A stretch of DNA of 17,490 bases from an uncultured Bacteroidia bacterium (lineage in GTDB: Bacteria > Bacteroidota > Bacteroidia > Bacteroidales > CAJPTX01): the NCBI GenBank assembly GCA_938040915.1, contig CALHZE010000282.1, positions 1 to 17,490 on the forward strand, written 5' to 3'. A program made the position numbers and the translations under genes. A model generated the notes under the pieces. The model saw only the letters and a list, made by a program, of their open reading frames with translations, ran no database searches and was not told the DNA's origin. Below are positions 6,242 to 14,961 of this stretch, piece by piece (position 1 is the stretch's first letter; every line of letters starts with the position of its first letter).

Positions 6242-8893
6242 ATGTCTTATACCAACCGTCTCTTGCTCATTGATGGCTATGCACTCATCTACCGGTCGCA
6301 CTATGCCATGAGTACCAATCCGTTGCTCACCTCTAAGGGGGAAAATACCTCGGCTGCGTTCGGCTTCCTGCGGACGTTGATGGATTGCGTCGAGCAGTTT
6401 CAGCCCACGCACCTCGGGGTGGCTTTTGACTTGGGGGGAAAGACTTTTCGGCACGAGCTCGCTCCAGACTATAAGGCGAACCGCCCCCCTACCCCACCCG
6501 AGGTGAAGTTCGGGGTTGAGGTGGTGAGAAAGTTTCTAGAAACGCTCCATGTTACCGAGCTGTGGGCAGAAGGCTATGAAGCAGACGATGTCGTCGGCTC
6601 GATCGCTGCCCACTTTGCAAGCGAGGAAACGCTGGTGCAAATTTATTCCCCCGACAAGGACTTTCAACAGCTCCTCGCGCCCCACGTCCAGCTCCTGCGT
6701 CCTAAGAGTATGAGCAGCGGGCTTGTGGTCGTCACCGAGGCAGACCTGCTGGAAAAGTATAAGATAAAATCGCCGCGACAGTTTATTGATATCCTTGCCC
6801 TCTGGGGCGATAAGGTTGATAACGTCCCTGGCGTCCCCGGCATCGGGGAGAAGCGTGCCGCGGCACTCGTCTCAGAGTATGGGGGCATCGAGTACATCCT
6901 CGGCAATAGCGCGAGGTTTACCAAACATTTGGCAGAGACTTTGGCACAGAACACCGCGCAACTTATGCGATCGCTGGAGTTGGTGCGCATCCGTCTCGAT
7001 GCGCCTTTTCCGGCAGAGTTAGGGTGTTACCAGATAGCAAGCGACGTCTCAGCAGAGGCACTGCGCGCCCTCAACGACCAGTATGAGTTCCGAGCTCTTG
7101 GCGAGCGACTCGTCCGGTGCTTTGCTAAGGGGCAGGAAACTGCTAAAATCGTTACGTTAGACGCTTTTTGCAATGACGTAAAGACACTTGCCTCGAAAGA
7201 AGATTTTGACGCCTTCTGTGTCGAAATAACGGGTATTGCAGATGCCTACTCGCTTGTGCTCGCGCCCGAGGGGCATGCCCTTGCCTATCAAAAGGGGGAG
7301 GCGCTTGTCGTGCGGGGGTTTGCTGCCCAAAGCTTTGACGAATGGTCGTTGCCGTGGCGTGAGGCGCTTACTGCTCTTTTTGAGCGCGCGGGGCTCACCT
7401 GTTATGGCTATGACCTGAAAGAGCAGTTTCACGAGCTGGCGCGCCAAAATATACCGCATCCGCGGGGCGTCTTAGCCGATACGCTCATTGCGCACTATCT
7501 TCTTGCGCCCGAACGTGGGCATGAGCTCGAGGCGATCGTCTTGCAGGAGTTTCATTACCGCTTACAGACCGAAGGCGATGTCGTGTCTATGCTCCGAGAG
7601 CAGGCGGTTTTTCTTTACCGATTGGGTGAGCGTTTTGCCGAACGAGTCGAAGTTACTGGGCTCGGGCGTATCTACCACGAGTTGGAAATGCCACTCCTCC
7701 CTGTCCTCTTTGAGATGGAGGCGGCAGGGGTCGCTGTCGACACCTCGGTGCTCGAGTCGTTACACCAAGTCCTGCAAATCGATTTAGACACCCTTGAGGC
7801 GAGCATCCGTGCCGTGGCTCATGACCCCACGCTCAAGGTCTCCTCGCCTAAGCAAATTGGGGAGTTCCTGTTCAAAGAACTCCGTATTGCCGAGAAGCCG
7901 AAGAAGACCCCCACGGGACAGTATAACACTTCGGAACAGGAGCTGGCAAAATATAGCGAAGCCCACCCCGTGGTGAATGACATCTTAGCCTATCGTGAGA
8001 CGGCAAAGCTCCTTTCTACCTATATCGATGCGCTCCCCAAGCTGGTCGATCCGGCGACGCACCTGATTCACGCGTCATTTAACCAAGCGGTAGCCTCCAC
8101 GGGGCGACTTAGCTCGAGCAACCCCAATTTGCAGAATATCCCCGTGCGGACCGAGGTGGGGCGTAAGATCCGCTCTGCCTTCGTCTCCCGTTTTGGCAAA
8201 GAGGGAGTACTGCTTTCGGCAGACTATTCGCAGATCGAGCTTAGGGTTCTTGCGCACATGGCGGGCGACGAACACATGATAGCGGCCTTTAATGGCGGAC
8301 AAGACATCCATGCGGCCACGGCGGCGCGCGTCAACGGGGTGGCGTTAGAAGAGGTCTCTAAAGAGATGCGCGAACGTGCCAAACGAGTGAATTTCGGGAT
8401 TGTCTATGGGATTAGCGCTTTCGGCCTCGCTAACCAGCTCGGCATCCCCGCGCCCGAGGCGGCGGCCTTCATGAAGAGTTATTTTGCTCTCTACCCGACG
8501 ATTGAAACTTTTATGCGCGAGACCATTGCGGCGGGGCGTCGTAACGGTTATGTGCAGACGTTGTGGGGGCGTCGTCGCTATTTGTCTGACTTGCGTGCTG
8601 ACAACCAGAATGTGCGGGCGGCTGCCGAACGGATGGCGATCAACATGCCCATTCAGGGGACGGCGGCTGATATTATCAAGGCAGCAATGGTGCAGATTGC
8701 GGGGATGCTGCACGACCGCGGTTTCCGAGCCTTGCTCACGACGCAGGTGCACGACGAATTGATCTTTGACGTCCCGCGCGAGGAGCTTGAGGCACTACAC
8801 CCCCTTGTGAAAGAGACCATGGAGCGGGTGATGGTGCTCAGCGTCCCCCTTGTGGTGGATGTGGCGACTGGCGACAACTGGGGGGCTCTGTAG
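6242..8893 (+). CDS. polA: DNA polymerase I, proofreading domain probably inactive
   Basis: The frame opens at 6170, overlapping the mnmH stop, but the extra 24 residues are unrelated to Pol I and would translate the parS site. The ATG at 6242 starts the usual LLLIDGYALIYRSHYA, giving 883 residues. The 5'-nuclease domain (about 1-290) is intact, with YEADDVVGS at 112-120, SPDKDF at 136-141 and GDKVDNVPGVPGIGEKRA at 189-206. The polymerase domain is intact: motif A SADYSQIELR (D661), motif B RAKRVNFGIVYG (712-723) and motif C VHDEL (H837-D838). The middle 3'-5' exonuclease domain keeps its fold signature (ADTLIAHYLLAPERGHELEAI). It lacks most metal ligands: FDTET reads FCVEI (325-329), GQNLKYD reads GYDLKEQ, and the last Asp is Val456. 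It should fill gaps and remove primers without editing. Confidence 0.95.
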   Translation: MSYTNRLLLIDGYALIYRSHYAMSTNPLLTSKGENTSAAFGFLRTLMDCVEQFQPTHLGVAFDLGGKTFRHELAPDYKANRPPTPPEVKFGVEVVRKFLETLHVTELWAEGYEADDVVGSIAAHFASEETLVQIYSPDKDFQQLLAPHVQLLRPKSMSSGLVVVTEADLLEKYKIKSPRQFIDILALWGDKVDNVPGVPGIGEKRAAALVSEYGGIEYILGNSARFTKHLAETLAQNTAQLMRSLELVRIRLDAPFPAELGCYQIASDVSAEALRALNDQYEFRALGERLVRCFAKGQETAKIVTLDAFCNDVKTLASKEDFDAFCVEITGIADAYSLVLAPEGHALAYQKGEALVVRGFAAQSFDEWSLPWREALTALFERAGLTCYGYDLKEQFHELARQNIPHPRGVLADTLIAHYLLAPERGHELEAIVLQEFHYRLQTEGDVVSMLREQAVFLYRLGERFAERVEVTGLGRIYHELEMPLLPVLFEMEAAGVAVDTSVLESLHQVLQIDLDTLEASIRAVAHDPTLKVSSPKQIGEFLFKELRIAEKPKKTPTGQYNTSEQELAKYSEAHPVVNDILAYRETAKLLSTYIDALPKLVDPATHLIHASFNQAVASTGRLSSSNPNLQNIPVRTEVGRKIRSAFVSRFGKEGVLLSADYSQIELRVLAHMAGDEHMIAAFNGGQDIHAATAARVNGVALEEVSKEMRERAKRVNFGIVYGISAFGLANQLGIPAPEAAAFMKSYFALYPTIETFMRETIAAGRRNGYVQTLWGRRRYLSDLRADNQNVRAAAERMAINMPIQGTAADIIKAAMVQIAGMLHDRGFRALLTTQVHDELIFDVPREELEALHPLVKETMERVMVLSVPLVVDVATGDNWGAL

Positions 8894-8927
8894 TACTGTG
8901 TGTGGGGGGGCGAGGCTCGTCTTTGCC

Positions 8928-10283
8928 CTAATCGCTCCGTCTTGTCAGATTCTCTAATGCATAGAGTGGAAGGATCTCAACTTGGGGAAGCGCACCGAAG
9001 TTCTCTAACGAGCTCCGTATGCCGTGGGCGAGCTTCTTCTCTTGCATAAACTGATACAGGCTTTTCATTGAGCCCGACGTCCCCGCCTTAATCTCAAGGG
9101 GAAGGACGCCCCCTGCCCGTTCGAGAAGGTAGTCTATTTCGGCTTGTGACCCGCGCTCGAGGCTTTGCCAATAGTAGAGTGTCGGGCGTATTGTTGGGCT
9201 TTGGTATTTTAGCAGCTCCAACCCTGCGACCATCTCGGTGATGTGCCCTTTGTTGACGAGCTCGGTGGCTGTCGCGACGACGAGCTGTTGTGAAAGCGAC
9301 GAGGGGCTTGAGTCGTGCTTTAGCCCTAAAAGGCAGAGAAGTAGCCCACTGTCTAGGAACAGATATTTTACAAACTTCTCGTTGACCTCTGCCCCTAGTG
9401 GAATGCCATTGCCCGCACTGCGCACCACGGGGATGACGAGCCCTGCCATGGTCAACAACCCGAGCGCCTCTTTAACCTTTTCGCTGCGATAGCCCCCCTC
9501 GACTTGACTGTAGACGAACTTGTTCCCTGCCTGTAAGCCTACGCTGTGAAGGGTCTGGCGTAATAAGGCAGGATCGGCTCGTCGCTTGTATTTTGAGAAG
9601 TCATCTTCGTAAGATTGGGCAATGTCGTCCAACACTTGCTGGCAGGCAACATAATCGCCTTGTGTGACCCACTCGTGTACGGCTTCTGGCATCCCCCCTA
9701 CTAGGAGATAGGTGCGAAATGTCTCGACGAGCTGCGTATGTAGGGCGTCGAATAGCGGCGAGGCGGATGTTGCCTCACGCTTTGCAGTCAGCCATGCCGA
9801 GCGACCCGTAGCGTTGAGGAATTCGTTAAATGACATCGGGTACATGAAGAGGGAGCGGATGCGCCCTACGCCAAACGAACTCAGTTCCTGTAGTGCAAAT
9901 TCGAGCAGTGAGCCCGCTGCCACCACGTGGAGCTCGGGGTAATCCTCATAAAAGAACCAAAGACTGCGGAGGGCGTCGGGGCAAGCCTGTATCTCGTCTA
10001 AAAAGAGCAGGGTCTCGTCGGGCACAACGGGAACACCATAGTAGATGCCTAGACGTGAGGCGATCTGTTGCGGCTTGAGGTTCGACGTAAAGAGCGTGTG
10101 GATCTCGCGGTCGCGCTCAAAGTTTACTTCTAGAAAGTGTGTGAATTGACGTCCCAGCGTTCGCACAGCAGAGGATTTTCCGACTTGTCTGGCGCCTCTA
10201 ACGAGCAAGGGCTTGTGGCGAGCACTGGCTTTCCACTTCAGTAAATCGTGGTCGATGGTACGGGGATAGTAGACGCGATCCAT
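8928..10283 (-). CDS. AAA_14/DUF4143 family ATPase
   Basis: This 451-residue protein is of the common two-domain type of unknown biological role. The N-terminal P-loop ATPase (AAA_14) has Walker A GARQVGKSS at 30-38 and Walker B TLLFLDEIQ at 91-99, followed by the sensor-like AAGSLLEF. The C-terminal DUF4143 domain ends in a PD-(D/E)xK nuclease-like signature: E350 in GHITEMVAG, D384 in AEIDYLL, and E397/K399 in LPLEIKAG. Similar genes are widespread, often in variable copy number, and have been suggested to act in defence, toxin-antitoxin-like or DNA-related roles, but none is proven. It converges on polA with only 34 bp between the stops. Three 33-bp-spaced repeats sit directly upstream of its start. 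Confidence 0.9.
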   Translation of the reverse strand: MDRVYYPRTIDHDLLKWKASARHKPLLVRGARQVGKSSAVRTLGRQFTHFLEVNFERDREIHTLFTSNLKPQQIASRLGIYYGVPVVPDETLLFLDEIQACPDALRSLWFFYEDYPELHVVAAGSLLEFALQELSSFGVGRIRSLFMYPMSFNEFLNATGRSAWLTAKREATSASPLFDALHTQLVETFRTYLLVGGMPEAVHEWVTQGDYVACQQVLDDIAQSYEDDFSKYKRRADPALLRQTLHSVGLQAGNKFVYSQVEGGYRSEKVKEALGLLTMAGLVIPVVRSAGNGIPLGAEVNEKFVKYLFLDSGLLLCLLGLKHDSSPSSLSQQLVVATATELVNKGHITEMVAGLELLKYQSPTIRPTLYYWQSLERGSQAEIDYLLERAGGVLPLEIKAGTSGSMKSLYQFMQEKKLAHGIRSSLENFGALPQVEILPLYALENLTRRSD

Positions 10284-10299
10284 AACACTCTAATTTTCC

Positions 10300-10307
10300 G
10301 CAAGGTA
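10300..10307 (-). promoter_or_regulatory. Weak -7-like box upstream of the DUF4143 ATPase gene
   Basis: On the minus strand this reads TACCTTGC, one base short of the Bacteroidetes -7 consensus TAnnTTTG. It is 17 bp before the ATG at 10283. No convincing -33 element is at the right distance. The box lies just downstream, in transcription direction, of the repeat set 10318-10399, so the repeats could act as operators. Confidence 0.35.
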
Positions 10308-10317
10308 CGTCTTTTCT

Positions 10318-10399
10318 TGTGAAAATACAGAGTGCGAAGATGGGGTAATGTGTGAAAAGTCAGAGATGATCACCGGCGTCTTCTGTGAAAAGTCAGAGA
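10318..10399. repeat. Three direct repeats at an exact 33-bp period
   Basis: TGTGAAAAGTCAGAGA occurs perfectly at 10351-10366 and 10384-10399. A diverged copy, TGTGAAAATACAGAG, lies at 10318-10332. The starts at 10318, 10351 and 10384 are each 33 bp apart, about three helical turns, while the 17-bp intervals between copies differ. This fits a set of binding sites on one face of the DNA, or a degenerate tandem repeat. It lies upstream of the ATPase gene on the minus strand. Confidence 0.75.
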
Positions 10400-10423
10400 A
10401 GGAGTCGCGTCAATCCCGCGCAC

Positions 10424-10447
10424 GCACGTGTGTCAAAACACCCGTGC
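10424..10447. other. Hairpin in the gap between sbcC and the ATPase gene
   Basis: A 24-nt imperfect inverted repeat has arms of 10 nt with nine pairs, one mismatch and a 4-nt loop (GCACGTGTGT against ACACCCGTGC around CAAA). No T-run follows on either strand, so it is at best an atypical terminator for sbcC or an mRNA-stabilising structure. The rest of the gap 10400-10513 shows no gene; a run of six T at 10490-10495 is not preceded by a good stem. Confidence 0.4.
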
Positions 10448-10513
10448 ATCACAACTCTCGCCTCGGGGTGGTGCTATGGTGATGATCCTTTTTTACCGCA
10501 TATCGTGCCACCC

Positions 10514-13500
10514 CTACCCTACCACCGTTACGCGCGAGGCGTCGCCCCCCTGCTTCTCGACTCGCACCTGCACATCGATCCGTTCGTTGAGCTCGGCGAC
10601 GTGAGAGATGAGACCAATCCGTCGCCCTTCCATCTGTAACCCCTCGAGGGTCTCTAAGACGAGGCGAAGATTGTCGGCATCGAGCGTCCCAAACCCTTCG
10701 TCTATGAAAAGCAGCTCGATCGCGTGATGGTGCGACGAAATGGACGAAAGCGCTAACGACAACGCCAAAGAAACGATGAAGGTCTCGCCCCCCGAGAGGG
10801 TGTCGATGTTGCGGACCTCGCCCCCCATCTGCGTGTCGACAATCCGAAGCGAAAGGGTGCTCGCCTCACTAGAGGCGCGCTCTAGGCGGTAGCGAGGCAT
10901 GATTCGTGCCAGCTGGCGGTTGGCAAACTCGAGCAACGCCGTGAGGGTGTAACTCTGAGCGATGACGCGAAAACGCTTCCCGTCCTTTGAGCCGAAAAGG
11001 GCGTTCAACTTCTCCCACTCGCGACACTGGGTGTCGAGCTCCGTCAGTGCCTTTTCCAATGCTTGGCGCTTAAGCGCCTTTTGGGCTTGTTCCTCTAACA
11101 TGACGGTGGCGTATGTCGACTGCTTTTGCGCCTCGTCCAACGCTTGTCGCTCGACCTCCAGCGCTTGGGCGATCTCCTCGACAGTGCGTGTGTCGCTCGG
11201 GCGCGAGGTGAGGTGTGCCGTGTGCCGCTCTGTCCGCTCTTTGAGGAGGGTGAGCGCCTCGGTAATGGCTTGTTGACTCACTTCCCAACGTTCGCGGGTG
11301 TTACGGACATCGCGCTCCGTATGGGTGCTGAGCTCCTCTAGTCGCTCGGGCGTATAGACTGGGTGTTGCGAGAGCCACGTGGTAATATCGTCTTGTGTTT
11401 TCGCGAGGAGCATCTGTAGCTCGTGCCGGTTGTGATTGAGGAGGTAGGTGGTTTGCGCGAGTCGCTCCCGTTGTTCGGAGACCTCTTTGAGTTGCGTATT
11501 GAGTCGGGAGCTCTGTAGGTCGTGTTTACGAAAACGCTCTTGAAAGTCGTGCGCGAGGTGTTCGAGGAGTTGCCCGTGTGTCAATTCCGAAAACTGGTTC
11601 CGAAGCCCACTAATCTCCGTTTGAGTCTCTTTGAGTTGTGAATCTACGGCTATATACTCTTCTCGGAGACGTTGGGTTGTTTCTGCGCGATTTTGACAGA
11701 GACTCGCGTGGGTTTCTAGCTGCGCGTCGAGCCCCGCTTGTCGCTCAATATCGCGCCACTGGGTGCGTTCGGTTTTCAGGGTGGTAAGGCGTACGCGCGT
11801 GGTTTCCAGCCATTCTGGGGTTATGGGCAGAGTAGGGACGCAACGTGATCCGTCCGTTTCCAATGCGGTAGGGATGCTCTGTGATGTTCCCGTCGCCCCC
11901 GATGTCATAGAGACGCTTTGTGACGCGTCCTTTCCCAATGCCGCCTCACCGACAGTCAGTGCCGCATAATGTTGTGTTTCTTGCTTTTCCAATAGCTCGA
12001 GGGTGCTGCGCAGCTTCCCGATCGAGAGTTCGTTGTCGTGGAGCGCCTTTTCTATCTCCTCGCGTTGTTGTTTGAGCTGTTCTTGTTGGGGGCGTAGGGC
12101 TTCCCAGTGTAGTGCGTTGCTGGTTGAGGTTTCTGGGGAGAGGTGGTGGGTGGTGCTCCCACAGAGCGGACAGGGTTCGCCCTCGCGTAATTGGCTGCGT
12201 AGTTGGAGGATCTCGATGGGGACACTTCCGGCGATTTTGTGCCACTGCTCATCAAGCGCTGTTTGTTGCTGGAGTAGATGCTCGCGTTGGGCAGTAGCGG
12301 TGTCTAAATGCTTCGTTATCACCTCGATTTGCTGACACACCTCGGTAAGCGAAGAGAGGCTCTGAAGCATACTTTCCACACCTTCGTAGAGGGCTTGGTG
12401 GGGCGCAAGACGTTCGCGGAGGGCATCGCGCTCGGCAATTTGCGTTTTCAACGCCTCTAGCACCTTATATTGCTTTTTCTCTTCCTCGCGCGCCGCTTTG
12501 CCTTGTTCGGTGAGCTCTTGGCGTTTTGCTTCTTGCCTTTTACGTAGTTCGTTTTGGGTGCGGAGCTTTGTCTCCACCTCCTTACACGCCGCCTGTGTAT
12601 GCTCTAGTTGTACGCGCTCGATCTCGAGGGCTTCTTTTTGCTCTTGCAATTTCCGTTGCGTTGTCTGGTATTGGCGGAGTTGTTGGCTCGTGTGTTGGAG
12701 GTCTGTGCTCTTCGTGCGCAAGTTGGCGACAATCTCTGCAAGGCGCTTTTGGGTCTCGTGTTTTTGCGTGAGTGCTTGCCTTACCTCGCGGCTCTCTTCC
12801 CATGCGTCTACCCACGTGCGCTCTTGGGCTAGGTTTGCGTGTTCCTTTTCAGTTTTTGCGACTTGTGTTTGTGCCGTGGCGACCTCTTGGTCGATTTTCT
12901 GCGCCTCTTTGTGCCACGCCTCGACCGCCGTTAGTCTCTCTATGGTTTGCTTACAGCGCCCCACTGTCTCGTTGTGTCGCTGTTGTGCCTCTTGTAGCTC
13001 GGCGATCTTCTCAGAGGGTAAACACCCCAAGGCGTCAATGTCGCGCCCCTTCCGTTCGACCTCGTCTTTGAGAGCGGTGTAACGGTTGAATATGGTGCGC
13101 GAGATGGCGGCAAACTCACGTGTGTCGGTTAGCTGCTCGAGGAGGGTGGCTTTCTCATCGGCTGGGGCTTTGAGGAAGGCGTCAAACTGGCTTTGTGCTA
13201 AGACGACGGCGCGGACAAACTGTTCGTAGTTCATTCCCACGAGGCGTGCGATGCGCTCGGTATATTCCTCTTTGTAGTTTCGTCCGTTGAGTTCGATGTG
13301 ATTGTCACTCTCATTGATGAGCGTCAGTTCGCTCTCTTGTAATTTGCCGGTTACGCGTTTGTTAGCGCGGTGCACGCGCCACGTAGATCGGTAAACCTTG
13401 CCATCTAGCCCTTGGAAGCGCACCGAGGCGTAGGCCTCGCTTGCGCCGCGCCGCAAGATTTGGCGAGGGTCGTTGTCGCTCAGGAGGTCTCCCCCTGGCA

Positions 13501-13720
13501 AGTCTTCTACTTTGTTGGAAAGATCCTTTTTGCTGCGTAGCCGCGGGATGCGGTTGTAGAGCGCGAGACAGATGGCGTCAAGAAGGGTCGATTTGCCCGA
13601 GCCCGTGCGCCCCGTGATCACAAAGAGCCCCGCATCGGCGAGCGGGGGCTTGTCAAAATCTAACTGGAACGGGTCGCGCAGGCTTGCGAGGTTTGCCCCC
13701 GCCACACTTAAGATTCGCAT
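10514..13720 (-). CDS. sbcC: SbcC, Rad50-type ATPase subunit of the SbcCD nuclease
   Basis: This 1068-residue SMC-like ATPase is the partner of SbcD. The complex cleaves DNA hairpins and protein-blocked or cruciform DNA ends. The N-terminal lobe has MRILSVAGANLASLRDPF and Walker A GRTGSGKST (37-45). A very long Glu/Gln/Arg/Leu-rich coiled coil follows on both sides of the zinc hook CPLC (C517, C520), which joins two complexes through a zinc ion. The C-terminal lobe has the ABC signature LSGGE (975-979) and Walker B LLFIDEGFGTLD. Length and order match the family fully. The ATG lies 18 bp after the sbcD stop, so the two are cotranscribed. A short low-complexity Ser/Thr/Gly-rich insert lies at about 600-640 in the second coil arm. 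Confidence 0.97.
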   Translation of the reverse strand: MRILSVAGANLASLRDPFQLDFDKPPLADAGLFVITGRTGSGKSTLLDAICLALYNRIPRLRSKKDLSNKVEDLPGGDLLSDNDPRQILRRGASEAYASVRFQGLDGKVYRSTWRVHRANKRVTGKLQESELTLINESDNHIELNGRNYKEEYTERIARLVGMNYEQFVRAVVLAQSQFDAFLKAPADEKATLLEQLTDTREFAAISRTIFNRYTALKDEVERKGRDIDALGCLPSEKIAELQEAQQRHNETVGRCKQTIERLTAVEAWHKEAQKIDQEVATAQTQVAKTEKEHANLAQERTWVDAWEESREVRQALTQKHETQKRLAEIVANLRTKSTDLQHTSQQLRQYQTTQRKLQEQKEALEIERVQLEHTQAACKEVETKLRTQNELRKRQEAKRQELTEQGKAAREEEKKQYKVLEALKTQIAERDALRERLAPHQALYEGVESMLQSLSSLTEVCQQIEVITKHLDTATAQREHLLQQQTALDEQWHKIAGSVPIEILQLRSQLREGEPCPLCGSTTHHLSPETSTSNALHWEALRPQQEQLKQQREEIEKALHDNELSIGKLRSTLELLEKQETQHYAALTVGEAALGKDASQSVSMTSGATGTSQSIPTALETDGSRCVPTLPITPEWLETTRVRLTTLKTERTQWRDIERQAGLDAQLETHASLCQNRAETTQRLREEYIAVDSQLKETQTEISGLRNQFSELTHGQLLEHLAHDFQERFRKHDLQSSRLNTQLKEVSEQRERLAQTTYLLNHNRHELQMLLAKTQDDITTWLSQHPVYTPERLEELSTHTERDVRNTRERWEVSQQAITEALTLLKERTERHTAHLTSRPSDTRTVEEIAQALEVERQALDEAQKQSTYATVMLEEQAQKALKRQALEKALTELDTQCREWEKLNALFGSKDGKRFRVIAQSYTLTALLEFANRQLARIMPRYRLERASSEASTLSLRIVDTQMGGEVRNIDTLSGGETFIVSLALSLALSSISSHHHAIELLFIDEGFGTLDADNLRLVLETLEGLQMEGRRIGLISHVAELNERIDVQVRVEKQGGDASRVTVVG

Positions 13721-13738
13721 TCGTCTCTCTTTTCTTGC

Positions 13739-14935
13739 TTACTCTTCCCCTTTCCGCGCCTCGGCGATGGCTTCGTGGAGGAGGGTGACGAGCCGCTCGG
13801 GCATGGGTGCGCCATATTGTTTGCGATACTCCCCTTGCGCGATTTTCTCGGCATCTAAGCCGTGGTAAAATTGCACGATCGTGTCGTCGTTAGTCGTTGA
13901 CTCGTCGTCGCTTGACCGTCGCACGACCACAGGACCCAGTCGCGCTGCGCGCCCCGCGAGCCAGCTCTCTAGGTCTGTCTTGAGGTGCGGGAGGGGCTCG
14001 TGGGTCAATATCTCTACCGAGAGGATGGGCGAGAGCTCGTGGGCTTCGCCTTCGGGGAGGGCGGCGATGTCGCGCGCTATGGTCTCATAGTCTCCACGTA
14101 GGGGCAGGAGTCGGAGGGGCGAGGGGAAGTCGCGCGGGGTGACCGTGGTCTTTTCGCCCTCGATATCGACGAGGAGCACCCCCGTGTGTCGCCCGTGGTG
14201 GGCAAAGGTGGTGGCAATCGGGGCGCCCGAGTAGTAAACGCTCCCGTTGGGGTAAACGTGCTGCTGGATGTGGATGTGCCCCAAGGCGACGTAGGCATAG
14301 CCACGCAGGTAGGGCTCGAGGGGGAGACCGTCTAAGCCGCCTAAGATGGAGTATTCCACTTCGTCTCGTTCGTCGATGTGGGCACTTGAGGCATAAAGAT
14401 GCCCCATGCAGATCTTGGGGCGCGGGTCGGTGGCGAAGTGGTCGGCAAGCTCGCGGTAAAAGGCGACGGTCGGGTCTTCGCCGTCGCGATTTTGTGGGCA
14501 ATCGCTAATCCGAAGGAAGGGCACGGCAAGACAGAGGTATTCGTTGCCGTGGGCATCGTGAAGGGGGATGGCAAATGGGTCATAATCGACCGCCTCGCCC
14601 CTTGCGACACTCCCTTTGAGGTGGATGTTGAGGTGAGAGAGTAGGGCGCTTGGCGCTTCGAGACGTAACCCTGAGTCGTGGTTGCCGGCGGTGATGACGA
14701 TCTGAAGCGCTGGGCAACGCGCTGTCACGCGGTGTAAGAAGTTGTAGAAAAGGGTTTGGGCTTGGGAGGAGGGCGCGTAGGTGTCAAAAACATCGCCCGC
14801 TACAAGGAGGGCGTCGACACGCTCATCTGCAAGGAGCGCCTCGAGCCACGCAAGAAAGAGGGCTTGCTCCTCGAGGCGCGAATAGTTGTGAAACGAGAGC
14901 CCTAAGTGCCAATCTGCGGTGTGGATGAGGCGCAT
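13739..14935 (-). CDS. sbcD: SbcD, Mre11-type nuclease subunit
   Basis: This manganese-dependent nuclease works with SbcC. The frame can start at a GTG (14962) that shares one base with the previous stop, but the ATG at 14935 gives the standard family start MRLIHTADWHLG and is chosen (398 residues). All five phosphoesterase motifs are present: DxH (D8, H10), GDVFD (47-51), GNHD (84-87), GH (178-179) and GHIH (219-222). The remaining C-terminal part is the capping and SbcC-binding region. It follows the FKBP-like lipoprotein gene closely and precedes sbcC by 18 bp, so it probably belongs to the same minus-strand transcript as the FKBP genes. Confidence 0.96.
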   Translation of the reverse strand: MRLIHTADWHLGLSFHNYSRLEEQALFLAWLEALLADERVDALLVAGDVFDTYAPSSQAQTLFYNFLHRVTARCPALQIVITAGNHDSGLRLEAPSALLSHLNIHLKGSVARGEAVDYDPFAIPLHDAHGNEYLCLAVPFLRISDCPQNRDGEDPTVAFYRELADHFATDPRPKICMGHLYASSAHIDERDEVEYSILGGLDGLPLEPYLRGYAYVALGHIHIQQHVYPNGSVYYSGAPIATTFAHHGRHTGVLLVDIEGEKTTVTPRDFPSPLRLLPLRGDYETIARDIAALPEGEAHELSPILSVEILTHEPLPHLKTDLESWLAGRAARLGPVVVRRSSDDESTTNDDTIVQFYHGLDAEKIAQGEYRKQYGAPMPERLVTLLHEAIAEARKGEE

Positions 14936-14961
14936 GCCGCTTGCGGGGAGAGGTCTCGCCA

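Noticed and set aside
8894..8927. Bidirectional terminator between polA and the ATPase gene
   Set aside because: Only a 4-bp stem (CGAG/CTCG) with a single-base loop is present and there is no T-run, so a terminator cannot be supported.
9921..9936. Second parS-like site around CACGTG in the ATPase gene
   Set aside because: Only the central CACGTGGA core matches; the outer TGTT/AACA arms are missing. The CACGTG near 11375 likewise lacks the arms.
10318..10416. Small CRISPR array
   Set aside because: There are only three units, one degenerate, with 16-bp repeats and 17-bp intervals, which is too short for repeats and spacers, and no cas gene is present.
12498..13082. 194-residue plus-strand open frame inside sbcC
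   Set aside because: It is antisense to the SbcC coiled coil, with a Cys/Ser/Arg/Val-rich composition typical of a shadow frame and no recognisable domain.
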